Below, one piece after another: positions 1 through 4,243 of a DNA stretch of 6,507 nucleotides. The DNA lies in assembly GCF_002959965.1 (NCBI RefSeq), contig NZ_PREV01000005.1:1-6507 (forward strand), read 5' to 3'. Every line of letters starts with the position of its first letter. Position 1 is the first letter of the stretch. This stretch comes from Microbulbifer pacificus. GTDB lineage: Bacteria > Pseudomonadota > Gammaproteobacteria > Pseudomonadales > Cellvibrionaceae. The position numbers and the translations under genes are program-made. A model generated the notes under the pieces. That model was not told the origin of the DNA and did not search any database. It worked only from the letters and a program-made list of their open reading frames with translations.

Positions 1-27
1 TCAGCGGTTCAAGTCCGCTTGGAAGCT
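1..27 (+). tRNA. 3' end of a tRNA gene, probably tRNA-Thr (partial)
   Basis: Only the 3' part of the gene is in the window. Positions 3-7 (AGCGG) and 15-19 (CCGCT) form a perfect 5-bp T stem around the loop TTCAAGT, which fits the invariant GTTCRA pattern. Positions 20-26 (TGGAAGC) would be the 3' strand of the acceptor stem, predicting a 5' end GCTTCCA, with T27 as discriminator base and no encoded CCA. An acceptor stem of GCTTCCA/TGGAAGC with U73 fits Bacillus-type tRNA-Thr as I remember it; the anticodon lies outside the window, so the amino acid is inferred. That it is a tRNA end is nearly certain. The integrase nearby reads toward it, as expected for a tRNA-targeting prophage. Confidence 0.8.
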
Positions 28-30
28 CTT
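1..30. other. int-proximal att: Putative phage attachment (att) core in the tRNA 3' end
   Basis: Tyrosine integrases of Firmicutes prophages commonly recombine within the 3' end of a tRNA gene, restoring the tRNA with phage-carried sequence. Here the integrase gene lies about 75 bp from the tRNA end and is transcribed toward it, and the window itself begins inside the T arm. The core limits cannot be set without the other end of the element, where a copy of part of this stretch should recur. This is inference from arrangement only. Confidence 0.45.
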
Positions 31-37
31 GATATAT

Positions 38-71
38 AAGGCTTTCTCCATGATTGGGGAAAGCCTTTTTT
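38..71 (+). terminator. Rho-independent terminator after the tRNA
   Basis: Positions 38-49 and 56-67 form a 12-bp stem (one G-T pair) around a 6-nt loop, ATGATT, followed by a run of T to position 71. It lies 10 bp after the tRNA and reads in the same direction, so it most likely ends the tRNA transcript. There is no T run on the other side, so it should act on the plus strand only. It also separates tRNA transcription from the converging integrase gene. Confidence 0.85.
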
Positions 72-75
72 AAAT

Positions 76-96
76 TTCTTCTAACATTCTTCTAAC
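76..96. repeat. Two direct repeats TTCTTCTAAC, candidate integrase arm sites
   Basis: The decamer TTCTTCTAAC occurs at 76-85 and again at 87-96, exactly 11 bp apart (about one helical turn), between the tRNA terminator and the end of the integrase gene. Short tandem direct repeats beside the core are typical of arm-type sites bound by the N-terminal domain of phage and Tn916-family integrases. The repeat is directly visible; the function is inferred from position. Confidence 0.5.
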
Positions 97-104
97 GAAC
101 GCAT

Positions 105-1220
105 TTAAATAGAATATATGTTCTTAACTTTTTCCATATTTTCATTAAAAGTTTGAACAGCTTCAAGTTGCATAGAAGGCAATAAATGAGTATACGTATT
201 TAAGGTCATTTCTATAGAACCGTGTCCTAATCTTTCTGAAACAACTTTTACTGGTACTCCCATTTTTAACATTAATGTTGCATGTGTGTGTCTCATATCA
301 TGGAATCTGATTTTTGGAAGTTTAGATCGCTCCACGAATTTATCAAATCTTCTATTCACATTACGCACATCTACGGGATCACCTACAGCACGACAAATAA
401 TTAAATCCTGGTCATCGTAATCCTCACCCAATTGTAATTTAATTGCTGAAACAACCTTTTTTCTTTTTATCAATAAATCAATCGTATCTTTTCCAATATC
501 AATTACACGTATAGCATTTTTTGTCTTACCTTCTGAAAAACCAGTTTTGGAGTATGATCGCATCACTCGAATTTTATTATTAATGAAGTCGATGTCTTGC
601 CATTTGAGTCCTAGTATTTCACCCTTTCTCATTCCTGTATATAATGCAAGATGGTAAACAAGGTGATCCCATTCATCTTCCACAAAGTCCAAGAACGTAA
701 TCATTTGTGTTTCATCCCAAACTTTAATATCTTTGTGTTTTACTGTAGGTGTCTTAACGACACTAGCAGGATTTCTTTTTATCAATTGGTACTGTAAAGC
801 GTATTCTAAAGACGCGCGTATAATGGAATGGATTTTCTTTATAGTAGCAGTCGATTTCCCTTGGTCCTCCAATTCTGAATAAAAATTATCTATAGCAAGA
901 CTGTTTAATTTATTCAGCTTAAAACGACCTAATCCGGGTTTTATATGTTTATTAATCATGTGTTTATAGGTTTCATGAGTGTTTGCGCTGACCTTATTCT
1001 TTTTATTTTGGTGCCACGAATCTAAAAAATCACTATATGGTAATTTAGATGGCTCTACATACACACCTTGGTTTAACTCATTTAATATTCGAGGCAGTTC
1101 TTCTTCTGCAGCTTTCTTCGAATCGTATCCAGATAACCATTTTTGTTTTCGTTTTTCACCTGTGCCAATATCTACAACAATATAATATCGTTTATCTTTT
1201 CTAGCGATATGACCTCTCAC
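105..1220 (-). CDS. int: Phage tyrosine recombinase (integrase)
   Basis: This 371-residue protein catalyses site-specific integration and, with an excisionase, excision of the element. Residues 1-60 form an AP2-like arm-binding domain (WLSGYDSKKAAEEEL), residues 61-155 a SAM-like core-binding domain, and about 165-360 the catalytic domain. All expected catalytic residues are visible: R198 in YTGMRKGE, a lysine near K234, H307 and R310 in FHDMRHTHA, H333 in RLGHGS and the nucleophile Y343 in NTYTHL. The length is normal for the Tn916/phage integrase family. The start is GTG at 1220, preceded by GGGAGG at good spacing. The gene follows the 54-codon gene by one base, so the two are probably translationally coupled. 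It reads toward the tRNA 3' end, its likely target. It looks intact. Confidence 0.97.
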   Translation of the reverse strand: MRGHIARKDKRYYIVVDIGTGEKRKQKWLSGYDSKKAAEEELPRILNELNQGVYVEPSKLPYSDFLDSWHQNKKNKVSANTHETYKHMINKHIKPGLGRFKLNKLNSLAIDNFYSELEDQGKSTATIKKIHSIIRASLEYALQYQLIKRNPASVVKTPTVKHKDIKVWDETQMITFLDFVEDEWDHLVYHLALYTGMRKGEILGLKWQDIDFINNKIRVMRSYSKTGFSEGKTKNAIRVIDIGKDTIDLLIKRKKVVSAIKLQLGEDYDDQDLIICRAVGDPVDVRNVNRRFDKFVERSKLPKIRFHDMRHTHATLMLKMGVPVKVVSERLGHGSIEMTLNTYTHLLPSMQLEAVQTFNENMEKVKNIYSI

Positions 1221-1221
1221 T

Positions 1222-1386
1222 TTAATTCCTCCCGTTTATTAAATGCTTTGGTATCTCAACAAAGTCTATTCTGTTACCTCTTATGTTTCCTTCTTCATCT
1301 TTCCAAATTTGATCATAAACCGGTAACTTTAACCTTTGTTCTAATTGCTTTTGCTTTCTTTTAGTATCCAATGAGGTAATTTTCAT
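1222..1386 (-). CDS. Small hypothetical protein between immA and int
   Basis: A 54-residue open frame starts at ATG 1386 after AAGGGAG with 6-nt spacing, a strong ribosome binding site. It overlaps the last 26 bases of the immA-like gene in another frame and stops one base before the integrase GTG, so its end carries the integrase ribosome binding site. The protein begins MKITSLDTKRKQKQLEQ, a basic helical stretch, then continues with LPVYDQIWKDEEGNIRGNRI and ends in PKHLINGRN. I recognise no family. The tight packing in a three-gene cluster argues that it is real; it could be a small partner or modulator of the integrase, or serve mainly as a coupling leader. Function unknown. Confidence 0.7.
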   Translation of the reverse strand: MKITSLDTKRKQKQLEQRLKLPVYDQIWKDEEGNIRGNRIDFVEIPKHLINGRN

Positions 1387-1825
1387 GGTATCGCTCCCTT
1401 ATATATTGTTTGTTTTGGTACATTTCAAGTCGTTTTATAGCAAACTCAAAATCTACGTTAAATAGATTAACAATGTCATAGACTGATATTTCTCCCAATT
1501 GATCTAACATAAAAGTCGGTACACAAAAGTGATATGCAAAATGATCCGCCTGCCATTCTTGTAAATCAAAAAACAATTGATTCATTAACAACTGGTTCCC
1601 AGAATGTCTTAGGTAATGACAAGCTTCATGTCCGAAAATCATCCATTCGATTCGAGCTGTACTCTTAACTAATACAATTTCATTATCCAACCTAAAAGCG
1701 CGTTTCTGATATGTGATTTCTACCCCTAATTTGTTTGCAATTGTATGCATGTCTAAGTCTTTTGGTTGTTCGACACCGATAGAGCTAAATATTCTAAAGA
1801 TATAGTCCTCAAGATGTGAATACAA
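1361..1825 (-). CDS. immA: ImmA/IrrE-family zinc metallopeptidase
   Basis: This cytoplasmic metalloprotease (about 154 residues from the chosen start) carries the zinc signature HEACH at residues 66-70, within FGHEACHYLRHSGN, and a downstream acidic helix EWQADHFAYHF (about 90-100) that supplies the third ligand. In ICEBs1 and phi105, ImmA cleaves the phage-type repressor ImmR in response to DNA damage, and a matching XRE repressor is encoded further along the same block. I chose the TTG at 1825, giving MYSHLEDYIFRIF, because GGGAGGT lies 7 nt upstream. The ATG at 1840 would absorb that site into the coding sequence and has only a weakly placed AAGGG itself. Unlike ICEBs1, where immR and immA are adjacent, here a lipoprotein gene and a structured RNA region lie between them. 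Confidence 0.92.
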   Translation of the reverse strand: MYSHLEDYIFRIFSSIGVEQPKDLDMHTIANKLGVEITYQKRAFRLDNEIVLVKSTARIEWMIFGHEACHYLRHSGNQLLMNQLFFDLQEWQADHFAYHFCVPTFMLDQLGEISVYDIVNLFNVDFEFAIKRLEMYQNKQYIRERYHENYLIGY

Positions 1826-1839
1826 ATTATGACCTCCCA

Positions 1840-1884
1840 TGGCCCTTAATTGTAGAATATACGTTCTGTTTTTGGTTAAAAGAG
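1840..1884 (-). promoter_or_regulatory. Probable immA-cluster promoter region with a LexA(DinR)-like box
   Basis: Reading leftward, TACAAT at 1853-1848 is a reasonable -10, with TTAACC about 19 bp upstream as a poor -35, so the promoter assignment is weak. Overlapping it at 1855-1866 is GAATATACGTTC, which matches the Bacillus LexA (DinR) box core GAAC-N4-GTTC at 7 of 8 fixed positions, in its most useful place just upstream of immA. If real it would tie the peptidase and integrase directly to the SOS response. Sequence match only; chance occurrence in AT-rich DNA is possible. Confidence 0.35.
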
Positions 1885-1909
1885 AAGGTGTACAGTATTT
1901 GTACCCCTT
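1878..1909 (-). terminator. Hairpin followed by U-rich tract, likely leftward terminator
   Basis: Arms at 1885-1893 (AAGGTGTAC) and 1901-1909 (GTACCCCTT) pair over 9 positions with one mismatch around a 7-nt loop. Reading leftward the hairpin is followed by CTCTTTT. It would end transcripts coming from the structured RNA and the short ORF before immA. The same sequence contains the symmetrical GTACA-GTATT-TGTAC, so an operator for the immA promoter is an alternative reading. Confidence 0.5.
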
Positions 1910-1924
1910 TGAGATAAGTAAAAG

Positions 1925-2143
1925 TTATATATTGGTATAATTTTTACTTATAATGTTATAATATAAGAAAGAAGATAATTTACCCGTTACTTCATTAAAC
2001 TCTTTTCCGATCAACGTATCAACTCCGATTCCTTGTAATGGTGATGTTATTTCCGCTGTTATACGGTTAACTTCTTTCGTTACGTCGGTGATGTGTGCTA
2101 GTTGGTTCGTTGCTTCGGTCAAGTGTGATAATTTAGCAATCAA
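1925..2143 (-). CDS. Short ORF of unknown function, possibly a truncated gene
   Basis: The frame is open for 72 codons from TTG 2143, or 76 from GTG 2155. I prefer TTG because AGGGGTGA, a good anti-16S match, precedes it by about 9 nt, whereas the GTG sits directly on the end of an RNA hairpin with no ribosome binding site. The first part (IAKLSHLTEATNQLAHITDVTKEVNRI, then AEITSPLQGIGVDTLIGKEF) has protein-like composition and helical periodicity. The last 15 or so residues come from very AT-rich DNA and look like read-through of non-coding sequence. This suggests a gene that lost its 3' end, or a remnant cut off by the structured element upstream. No family recognised; it is not IscB or TnpB. 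Confidence 0.4.
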   Translation of the reverse strand: MIAKLSHLTEATNQLAHITDVTKEVNRITAEITSPLQGIGVDTLIGKEFNEVTGKLSSFLYYNIISKNYTNI

Positions 2144-2155
2144 TTTTGTTGTCAC

Positions 2156-2370
2156 CCCTGGCTTTTTATCCAGGGTTTCTTTATGTTTCCATAAAGTTCA
2201 GCATATCTTATCATCCTAATAGGACGCCGGACGCTCGTGGGTGTATTATTGGTTGTCCTTCCTCAACACCTATGCGTTGCACCTTCCGAACTACACTTGA
2301 AGAACTTCATTCGGCTTGGCTCATGGTTGCCGTATCTTTTGACTTAGGTTTTCCATGAATTCATCCAGTT
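2156..2370 (-). ncRNA. Structured non-coding RNA, candidate ORF-less HEARO / IscB omega-RNA
   Basis: This stretch does not code for a recognisable protein and is clearly richer in G+C than its surroundings. Read on the minus strand it forms, from 5' to 3': a stem GCCGAA/UUCGG (2286-2290 with 2310-2314) enclosing GAAG/CUUC; a stacked GGUG-UUG/CAA-CACC stem (2240-2270); a CGUCCGGCGUCC segment; a 7-bp stem CUUUAUG/CAUAAAG closed by a GAAA tetraloop (2179-2196); and a terminal 6-bp stem CCCUGG/CCAGGG (2156-2175). The last stem ends exactly at GTGA (2155-2152). GNRA loops fall on the minus strand, supporting that orientation. Phrases such as AAAAGATACGG, AAGGTGCAACGCATAGGTGTTGA and CACCCACGAG resemble RNAs I associate with Bacillus iscB genes (HEARO RNAs), which are said to insert next to ATGA/GTGA. 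No iscB follows. Alternatives are a TnpB-type omega-RNA, an IS-end remnant or a cis-regulatory leader. Confidence 0.5.
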
Positions 2371-2375
2371 TGCAT

Positions 2376-2393
2376 CTATAAATTACTTTATAG
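2376..2393 (-). other. Hairpin with GUAA tetraloop just 5' of the structured RNA
   Basis: Positions 2376-2382 and 2387-2393 form a perfect 7-bp stem. On the minus strand the loop is GUAA, a GNRA tetraloop. It lies 5' of the candidate RNA and may be its first helix, or belong to flanking (possibly guide) sequence. No U tract follows, so it is not a terminator. Confidence 0.4.
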
Positions 2394-2417
2394 TGGGGCA
2401 ATTTCTTTCTTATTATT

Positions 2418-2440
2418 GAAAAGGTGCACACTGTACACCT
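2418..2440 (-). terminator. Probable terminator of the lipoprotein gene
   Basis: Arms at 2422-2430 and 2432-2440 are complementary at 8 of 9 positions plus one G-U pair, so the RNA can fold into a hairpin of about 6-8 bp. Reading leftward it is followed by UUUUC. It starts 5 bp after the lipoprotein stop codon. The sequence AGGTGTACAGT within it recurs in opposite orientation at 1886-1896. Confidence 0.55.
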
Positions 2441-2444
2441 ACTA

Positions 2445-3032
2445 TCACTCTACTATTCTACCGTAGTAATTCCAAAAGTCACTTTCTGAATTTATCTCAT
2501 TCTTAGAGTGATTACCAATTTCACCTTGTATTTCCTCGTCAAGTTTCTCCCATATGTTGCCTCTTATCAAATAACTATCTGAGTATCTATAAACTCTTTG
2601 GGGGAATTTTTCTTTATTCTCTTTCCAGTCTTCGAAATCCAAATCGTTTATAGTATCTTTATTAAATAAAGCGGAAACTCTTGTCAGATCATCTAGTTCT
2701 CCTGGTTCGTATGAGGTAATTACAATTTCATTTGCATCCAAAACGGATAAGTGTTCCACCAGCGTCATAGCTACATTAGGAAAACTTTCTTTAGAATCAT
2801 CAAGAACTAATGTGCTATCTGGTATGTATTCAGTTGGATAAATTACTGCAATTGAATTATCTTTTACTACCAAGTCAAAATCCTCAAATAACTTAGCATT
2901 TTCAACAATGGCAGTTGTCTGCTCCTCTAGTGAAAGACCCTCTATATCTTCAGTAGATAGTTGACTTGGTTCGCTAGAGCATCCTCCTAGGATAAATGTT
3001 GTTGTTAGAAACATAAATATTAACTTCTTCAA
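2445..3032 (-). CDS. Prophage-encoded lipoprotein, possible superinfection-exclusion or lysogenic conversion protein
   Basis: The 195-residue product starts with a short lipoprotein signal peptide: MKK, a hydrophobic stretch LIFMFLTTTFI, and the lipobox LGGC with the lipidated cysteine at residue 18. The mature protein should be anchored on the outer face of the membrane. The rest is acidic and rich in D, E and S, with no repeat or second membrane segment; I recognise no domain. The start is TTG at 3032, with AGGGGGCG about 7 nt upstream. It lies 47 bp after the repressor gene in the same direction with no terminator between, so it should be expressed in the lysogen. Lipoproteins at this place, such as Ltp of Streptococcus phage TP-J34, block DNA injection by related phages; a similar role here is inferred from context, not homology. 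Confidence 0.88.
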   Translation of the reverse strand: MKKLIFMFLTTTFILGGCSSEPSQLSTEDIEGLSLEEQTTAIVENAKLFEDFDLVVKDNSIAVIYPTEYIPDSTLVLDDSKESFPNVAMTLVEHLSVLDANEIVITSYEPGELDDLTRVSALFNKDTINDLDFEDWKENKEKFPQRVYRYSDSYLIRGNIWEKLDEEIQGEIGNHSKNEINSESDFWNYYGRIVE

Positions 3033-3079
3033 AAAATCGCCCCCTCAATTAATTATTATCTATATAATAGCCATTCTCT

Positions 3080-3433
3080 CTATTCTTTTTGGCTCTTTTT
3101 AAACTTAACGTAATTGTACAATTCCCTCATGTCTTCGGAAGTGAAAGATTTCATGTCATCAAACATTAAATCAATATCTGGGAACTCTTTCTCAAACTTC
3201 CTTATGTAATAGTCTTTTATGTTTTCATCATTCTCATTACCTAGCAAGTAATCAACAGTAACATCAAAGTATTTAGATAATTTAACTAAAGTTTCAAGAT
3301 CTGGTTCTCTTTTATTACTTTCACTTTCATAATAACCATACGCTTGTCTTGTAATCCCTAATATTTCGGCAACGTCTTGTTGTTTTAATCCTCGTTTAGT
3401 TCTTAACATCTTCAAACGGTTTTGAAAACTCAT
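3080..3433 (-). CDS. XRE-family lysogeny repressor (CI/ImmR-like)
   Basis: The 117-residue protein has an N-terminal helix-turn-helix (residues about 5-62: LKMLRTKRGLKQQDVAEILGITRQAYGYYESESNKREPDLETLVKL without break) followed by the FDVTVDYLLGN turn usual in Firmicutes phage repressors, and a short C-terminal helical part. It lacks the self-cleaving peptidase domain of lambda CI, which fits inactivation in trans by the ImmA-like protease encoded downstream. ImmA cuts ICEBs1 ImmR in its C-terminal half; the equivalent region here is around residues 85-100 (DLMFDDMKSF), by inference. ATG 3433 is preceded by AAGGAG at 8-nt spacing. It is divergent from cro and should bind the GMAAC-N5-GTTKC operators between them. 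Confidence 0.93.
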   Translation of the reverse strand: MSFQNRLKMLRTKRGLKQQDVAEILGITRQAYGYYESESNKREPDLETLVKLSKYFDVTVDYLLGNENDENIKDYYIRKFEKEFPDIDLMFDDMKSFTSEDMRELYNYVKFKKSQKE

Positions 3434-3465
3434 ATTTACTACTCCTTAGAAAACTTAATATCATA

Positions 3466-3494
3466 AGTATAACGCAACAATCAGTTGCTTTAAA
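3466..3494 (-). promoter_or_regulatory. Leftward promoter of the repressor gene
   Basis: On the minus strand, TTTAAA (3494-3489) and TATACT (3471-3466) are separated by 17 bp. The -10 is good and the -35 weak, as expected for a maintenance promoter. Operator O1 (3474-3488) occupies the whole spacer, so binding there should repress or autoregulate the repressor. Confidence 0.65.
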
Positions 3495-3578
3495 TAAAGG
3501 TAACAAAAAATTGCATAGAAGTGTTGACAGAAACAAAATGTTGCGTATAATATAAATTAACAAGCAACAAAATGTTTC
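3474..3578. promoter_or_regulatory. Array of four repressor/Cro operators, GMAAC-N5-GTTKC
   Basis: Four 15-bp partial palindromes share one pattern. O1 is GCAAC-AATCA-GTTGC (3474-3488), O2 is GTAAC-AAAAA-ATTGC (3500-3514), O3 is GAAAC-AAAAT-GTTGC (3530-3544) and O4 is GCAAC-AAAAT-GTTTC (3564-3578). Centres are 26, 30 and 34 bp apart. O1 fills the spacer of the leftward promoter, O3 fills the spacer of the rightward promoter, and O4 lies between the rightward transcription start and the cro ribosome binding site. The perfect O1 and degenerate others suggest graded affinity. Likely ligands are the XRE repressor and Cro. Confidence 0.8.
3524..3551 (+). promoter_or_regulatory. Rightward early (cro) promoter
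   Basis: TTGACA (3524-3529) and TATAAT (3546-3551), both perfect sigma-A consensus, are separated by 16 bp, with operator O3 exactly filling the spacer. A promoter this strong must be tightly repressed in the lysogen. It should drive cro and the early genes. Confidence 0.9.
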
Positions 3579-3595
3579 TTTTGGAGGTGATTTAC

Positions 3596-3823
3596 TTGAG
3601 AGAATGGTTAGCAAATCCTCGAAAATCAAAAGGTCTTACACATCAACAGGTTGCTGACAAAGTCGGTATAAAGCGCCAATATTACGGTATGATTGAAAGC
3701 GGTGAAAGAACTCCTAGTGTTACAACCGCAAAAAGAATATCAGAAGTTTTAGACCTAGATTGGACCATTTTTTTTGAAAGTAAAAGCAACAAAATGTTTC
3801 TATCGCAAAAACAAGCTATATAG
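3596..3823 (+). CDS. Cro-like XRE transcriptional regulator
   Basis: The 75-residue protein is almost entirely one helix-turn-helix domain: an N-terminal helix with RKSKGLTHQQVADKVGIKRQ, then YYGMIESGERTPSVTTAKRISEVLDLDWTIFFE. Its position first under the strong rightward promoter, divergent from the repressor, makes it the Cro equivalent, which would shut off repressor synthesis. The start is TTG at 3596, which has GGAGGTGA 5 nt upstream; an in-frame ATG at 3572 lies inside operator O4 and has no ribosome binding site. The tail SNKMFLSQKQAI is unusual because its codons contain a fifth copy of the operator. The stop overlaps the next gene's AGGAGG. Confidence 0.92.
   Translation: MREWLANPRKSKGLTHQQVADKVGIKRQYYGMIESGERTPSVTTAKRISEVLDLDWTIFFESKSNKMFLSQKQAI
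3786..3800. promoter_or_regulatory. Fifth operator (O5) inside the 3' end of cro
   Basis: GCAACAAAATGTTTC is identical over all 15 bp to O4, with matching flanks for about 18 bp, but lies 222 bp downstream within cro codons for residues 64-68. Bound repressor could act as a roadblock or loop with the promoter operators. Confidence 0.65.
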
Positions 3824-3834
3824 GAGGTAATCAA

Positions 3835-4005
3835 ATGAATGAACTAACAGAACAAGAAATCAGAAAGCAATTATTGAATGTACAACTAGAGAAAGAAAAA
3901 AACTTAATCAAAGCTCAGGAAATTGTAGTAAATCATCTTGAAGAAAAAATTATTATAGGTGAGTCTGCCACAGTTGCAGCTATGGCAGACATTTTAAAGA
4001 GTTAA
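3835..4005 (+). CDS. Small helical early protein, unknown function
   Basis: The 56-residue product begins MNELTEQEIRKQLLNVQLEKEKNLIKAQE, a charged, coiled-coil-like helix, and ends in IIGESATVAAMADILKS. ATG 3835 is preceded by AGGAGGT with ideal spacing, and that site overlaps the cro stop codon, so the two genes should be coupled. No family recognised. The reading frame, ribosome binding site and operon position support a real gene. Its stop codon overlaps that of the opposing gene within TTAA at 4002-4005, which leaves no room for a conventional terminator between them. Confidence 0.78.
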   Translation: MNELTEQEIRKQLLNVQLEKEKNLIKAQEIVVNHLEEKIIIGESATVAAMADILKS

Positions 4006-4175
4006 TCTCTTTTAGTCATTTCTTCATAAATAACTCTTAAATCTTTCGCAACTTGTTCAGCAGTCAAAGGTTCTGGACCAATATCAGTTCGACCTACCGA
4101 TGAGTGCGTGTTGGAATTGTGCCCATACATTGCTTTAAGTATTTCCACAGCTTGAGGAATGTAATTTGTATTCAA
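4002..4175 (-). CDS. Counter-oriented small hypothetical protein
   Basis: The 57-residue product reads MNTNYIPQAVEILKAMYGHN, a variable NSNTHSSVGRT linker, then DIGPEPLTAEQVAKDLRVIY and EEMTKRD. It is soluble and helical at both ends and has protein-like codon use. I chose TTG 4175 because AGGTGGTGA (close to AGGAGGTGA) lies 5 nt upstream; GTG codons at 4187 and 4184 are inside that site. It is the only leftward gene in the rightward block. It meets the preceding 56-codon gene at overlapping stops and diverges from the Rha gene across a CTAG-rich inverted repeat. No family recognised; a small regulator of the antirepressor is possible but unproven. Confidence 0.6.
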   Translation of the reverse strand: MNTNYIPQAVEILKAMYGHNSNTHSSVGRTDIGPEPLTAEQVAKDLRVIYEEMTKRD

Positions 4176-4188
4176 TTTATTCACCACC

Positions 4189-4212
4189 TTTCTAGTACTA
4201 GTTTACTAGAAA
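4189..4212. promoter_or_regulatory. Inverted repeat with three CTAG, candidate operator
   Basis: Perfect 9-bp arms TTTCTAGTA (4189-4197) and TACTAGAAA (4204-4212) flank CTAGTT. Within it are nested palindromes CTAGTACTAG (4192-4201) and CTAGTTTACTAG (4198-4209). No T tract follows on either strand, so a terminator is unlikely. It sits between the divergent 57-codon gene and the Rha gene, about 20 bp from either ribosome binding site, so a shared operator is the best guess. Confidence 0.5.
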
Positions 4213-4243
4213 AAGATGGAAATAAAAATAAGGAGTGATTCAA

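Noticed and set aside
979..1364. Plus-strand open frames opposite the integrase N-terminus and the 54-codon gene
   Set aside because: They are antisense to well-supported genes, lack ribosome binding sites and encode low-complexity, phenylalanine- and serine-rich products.
1925..1975. Several TATAAT-like hexamers on the plus strand
   Set aside because: The stretch is almost pure A and T, so such matches are expected by chance; there is no good -35 and no rightward gene to express.
2146..2358. Plus-strand 70-codon open frame across the structured region
   Set aside because: No ribosome binding site or recognisable protein pattern. The GNRA loops and the HEARO-like 3' end place the functional product on the minus strand as RNA.
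2156..2400. Group II intron or CRISPR repeat as explanation of the structured region
   Set aside because: No domain V-like hairpin with AGC triad or intron-encoded reverse transcriptase, and no evenly spaced repeated units.
3396..3629. Minus-strand open frame spanning the repressor/cro operator region
   Set aside because: It runs through the operators and promoters, overlaps the repressor start and encodes a low-complexity hydrophobic product.
4189..4212. CTAG inverted repeat as a terminator
   Set aside because: Neither side has a T tract, and the stem is AT-rich and placed between divergent starts.
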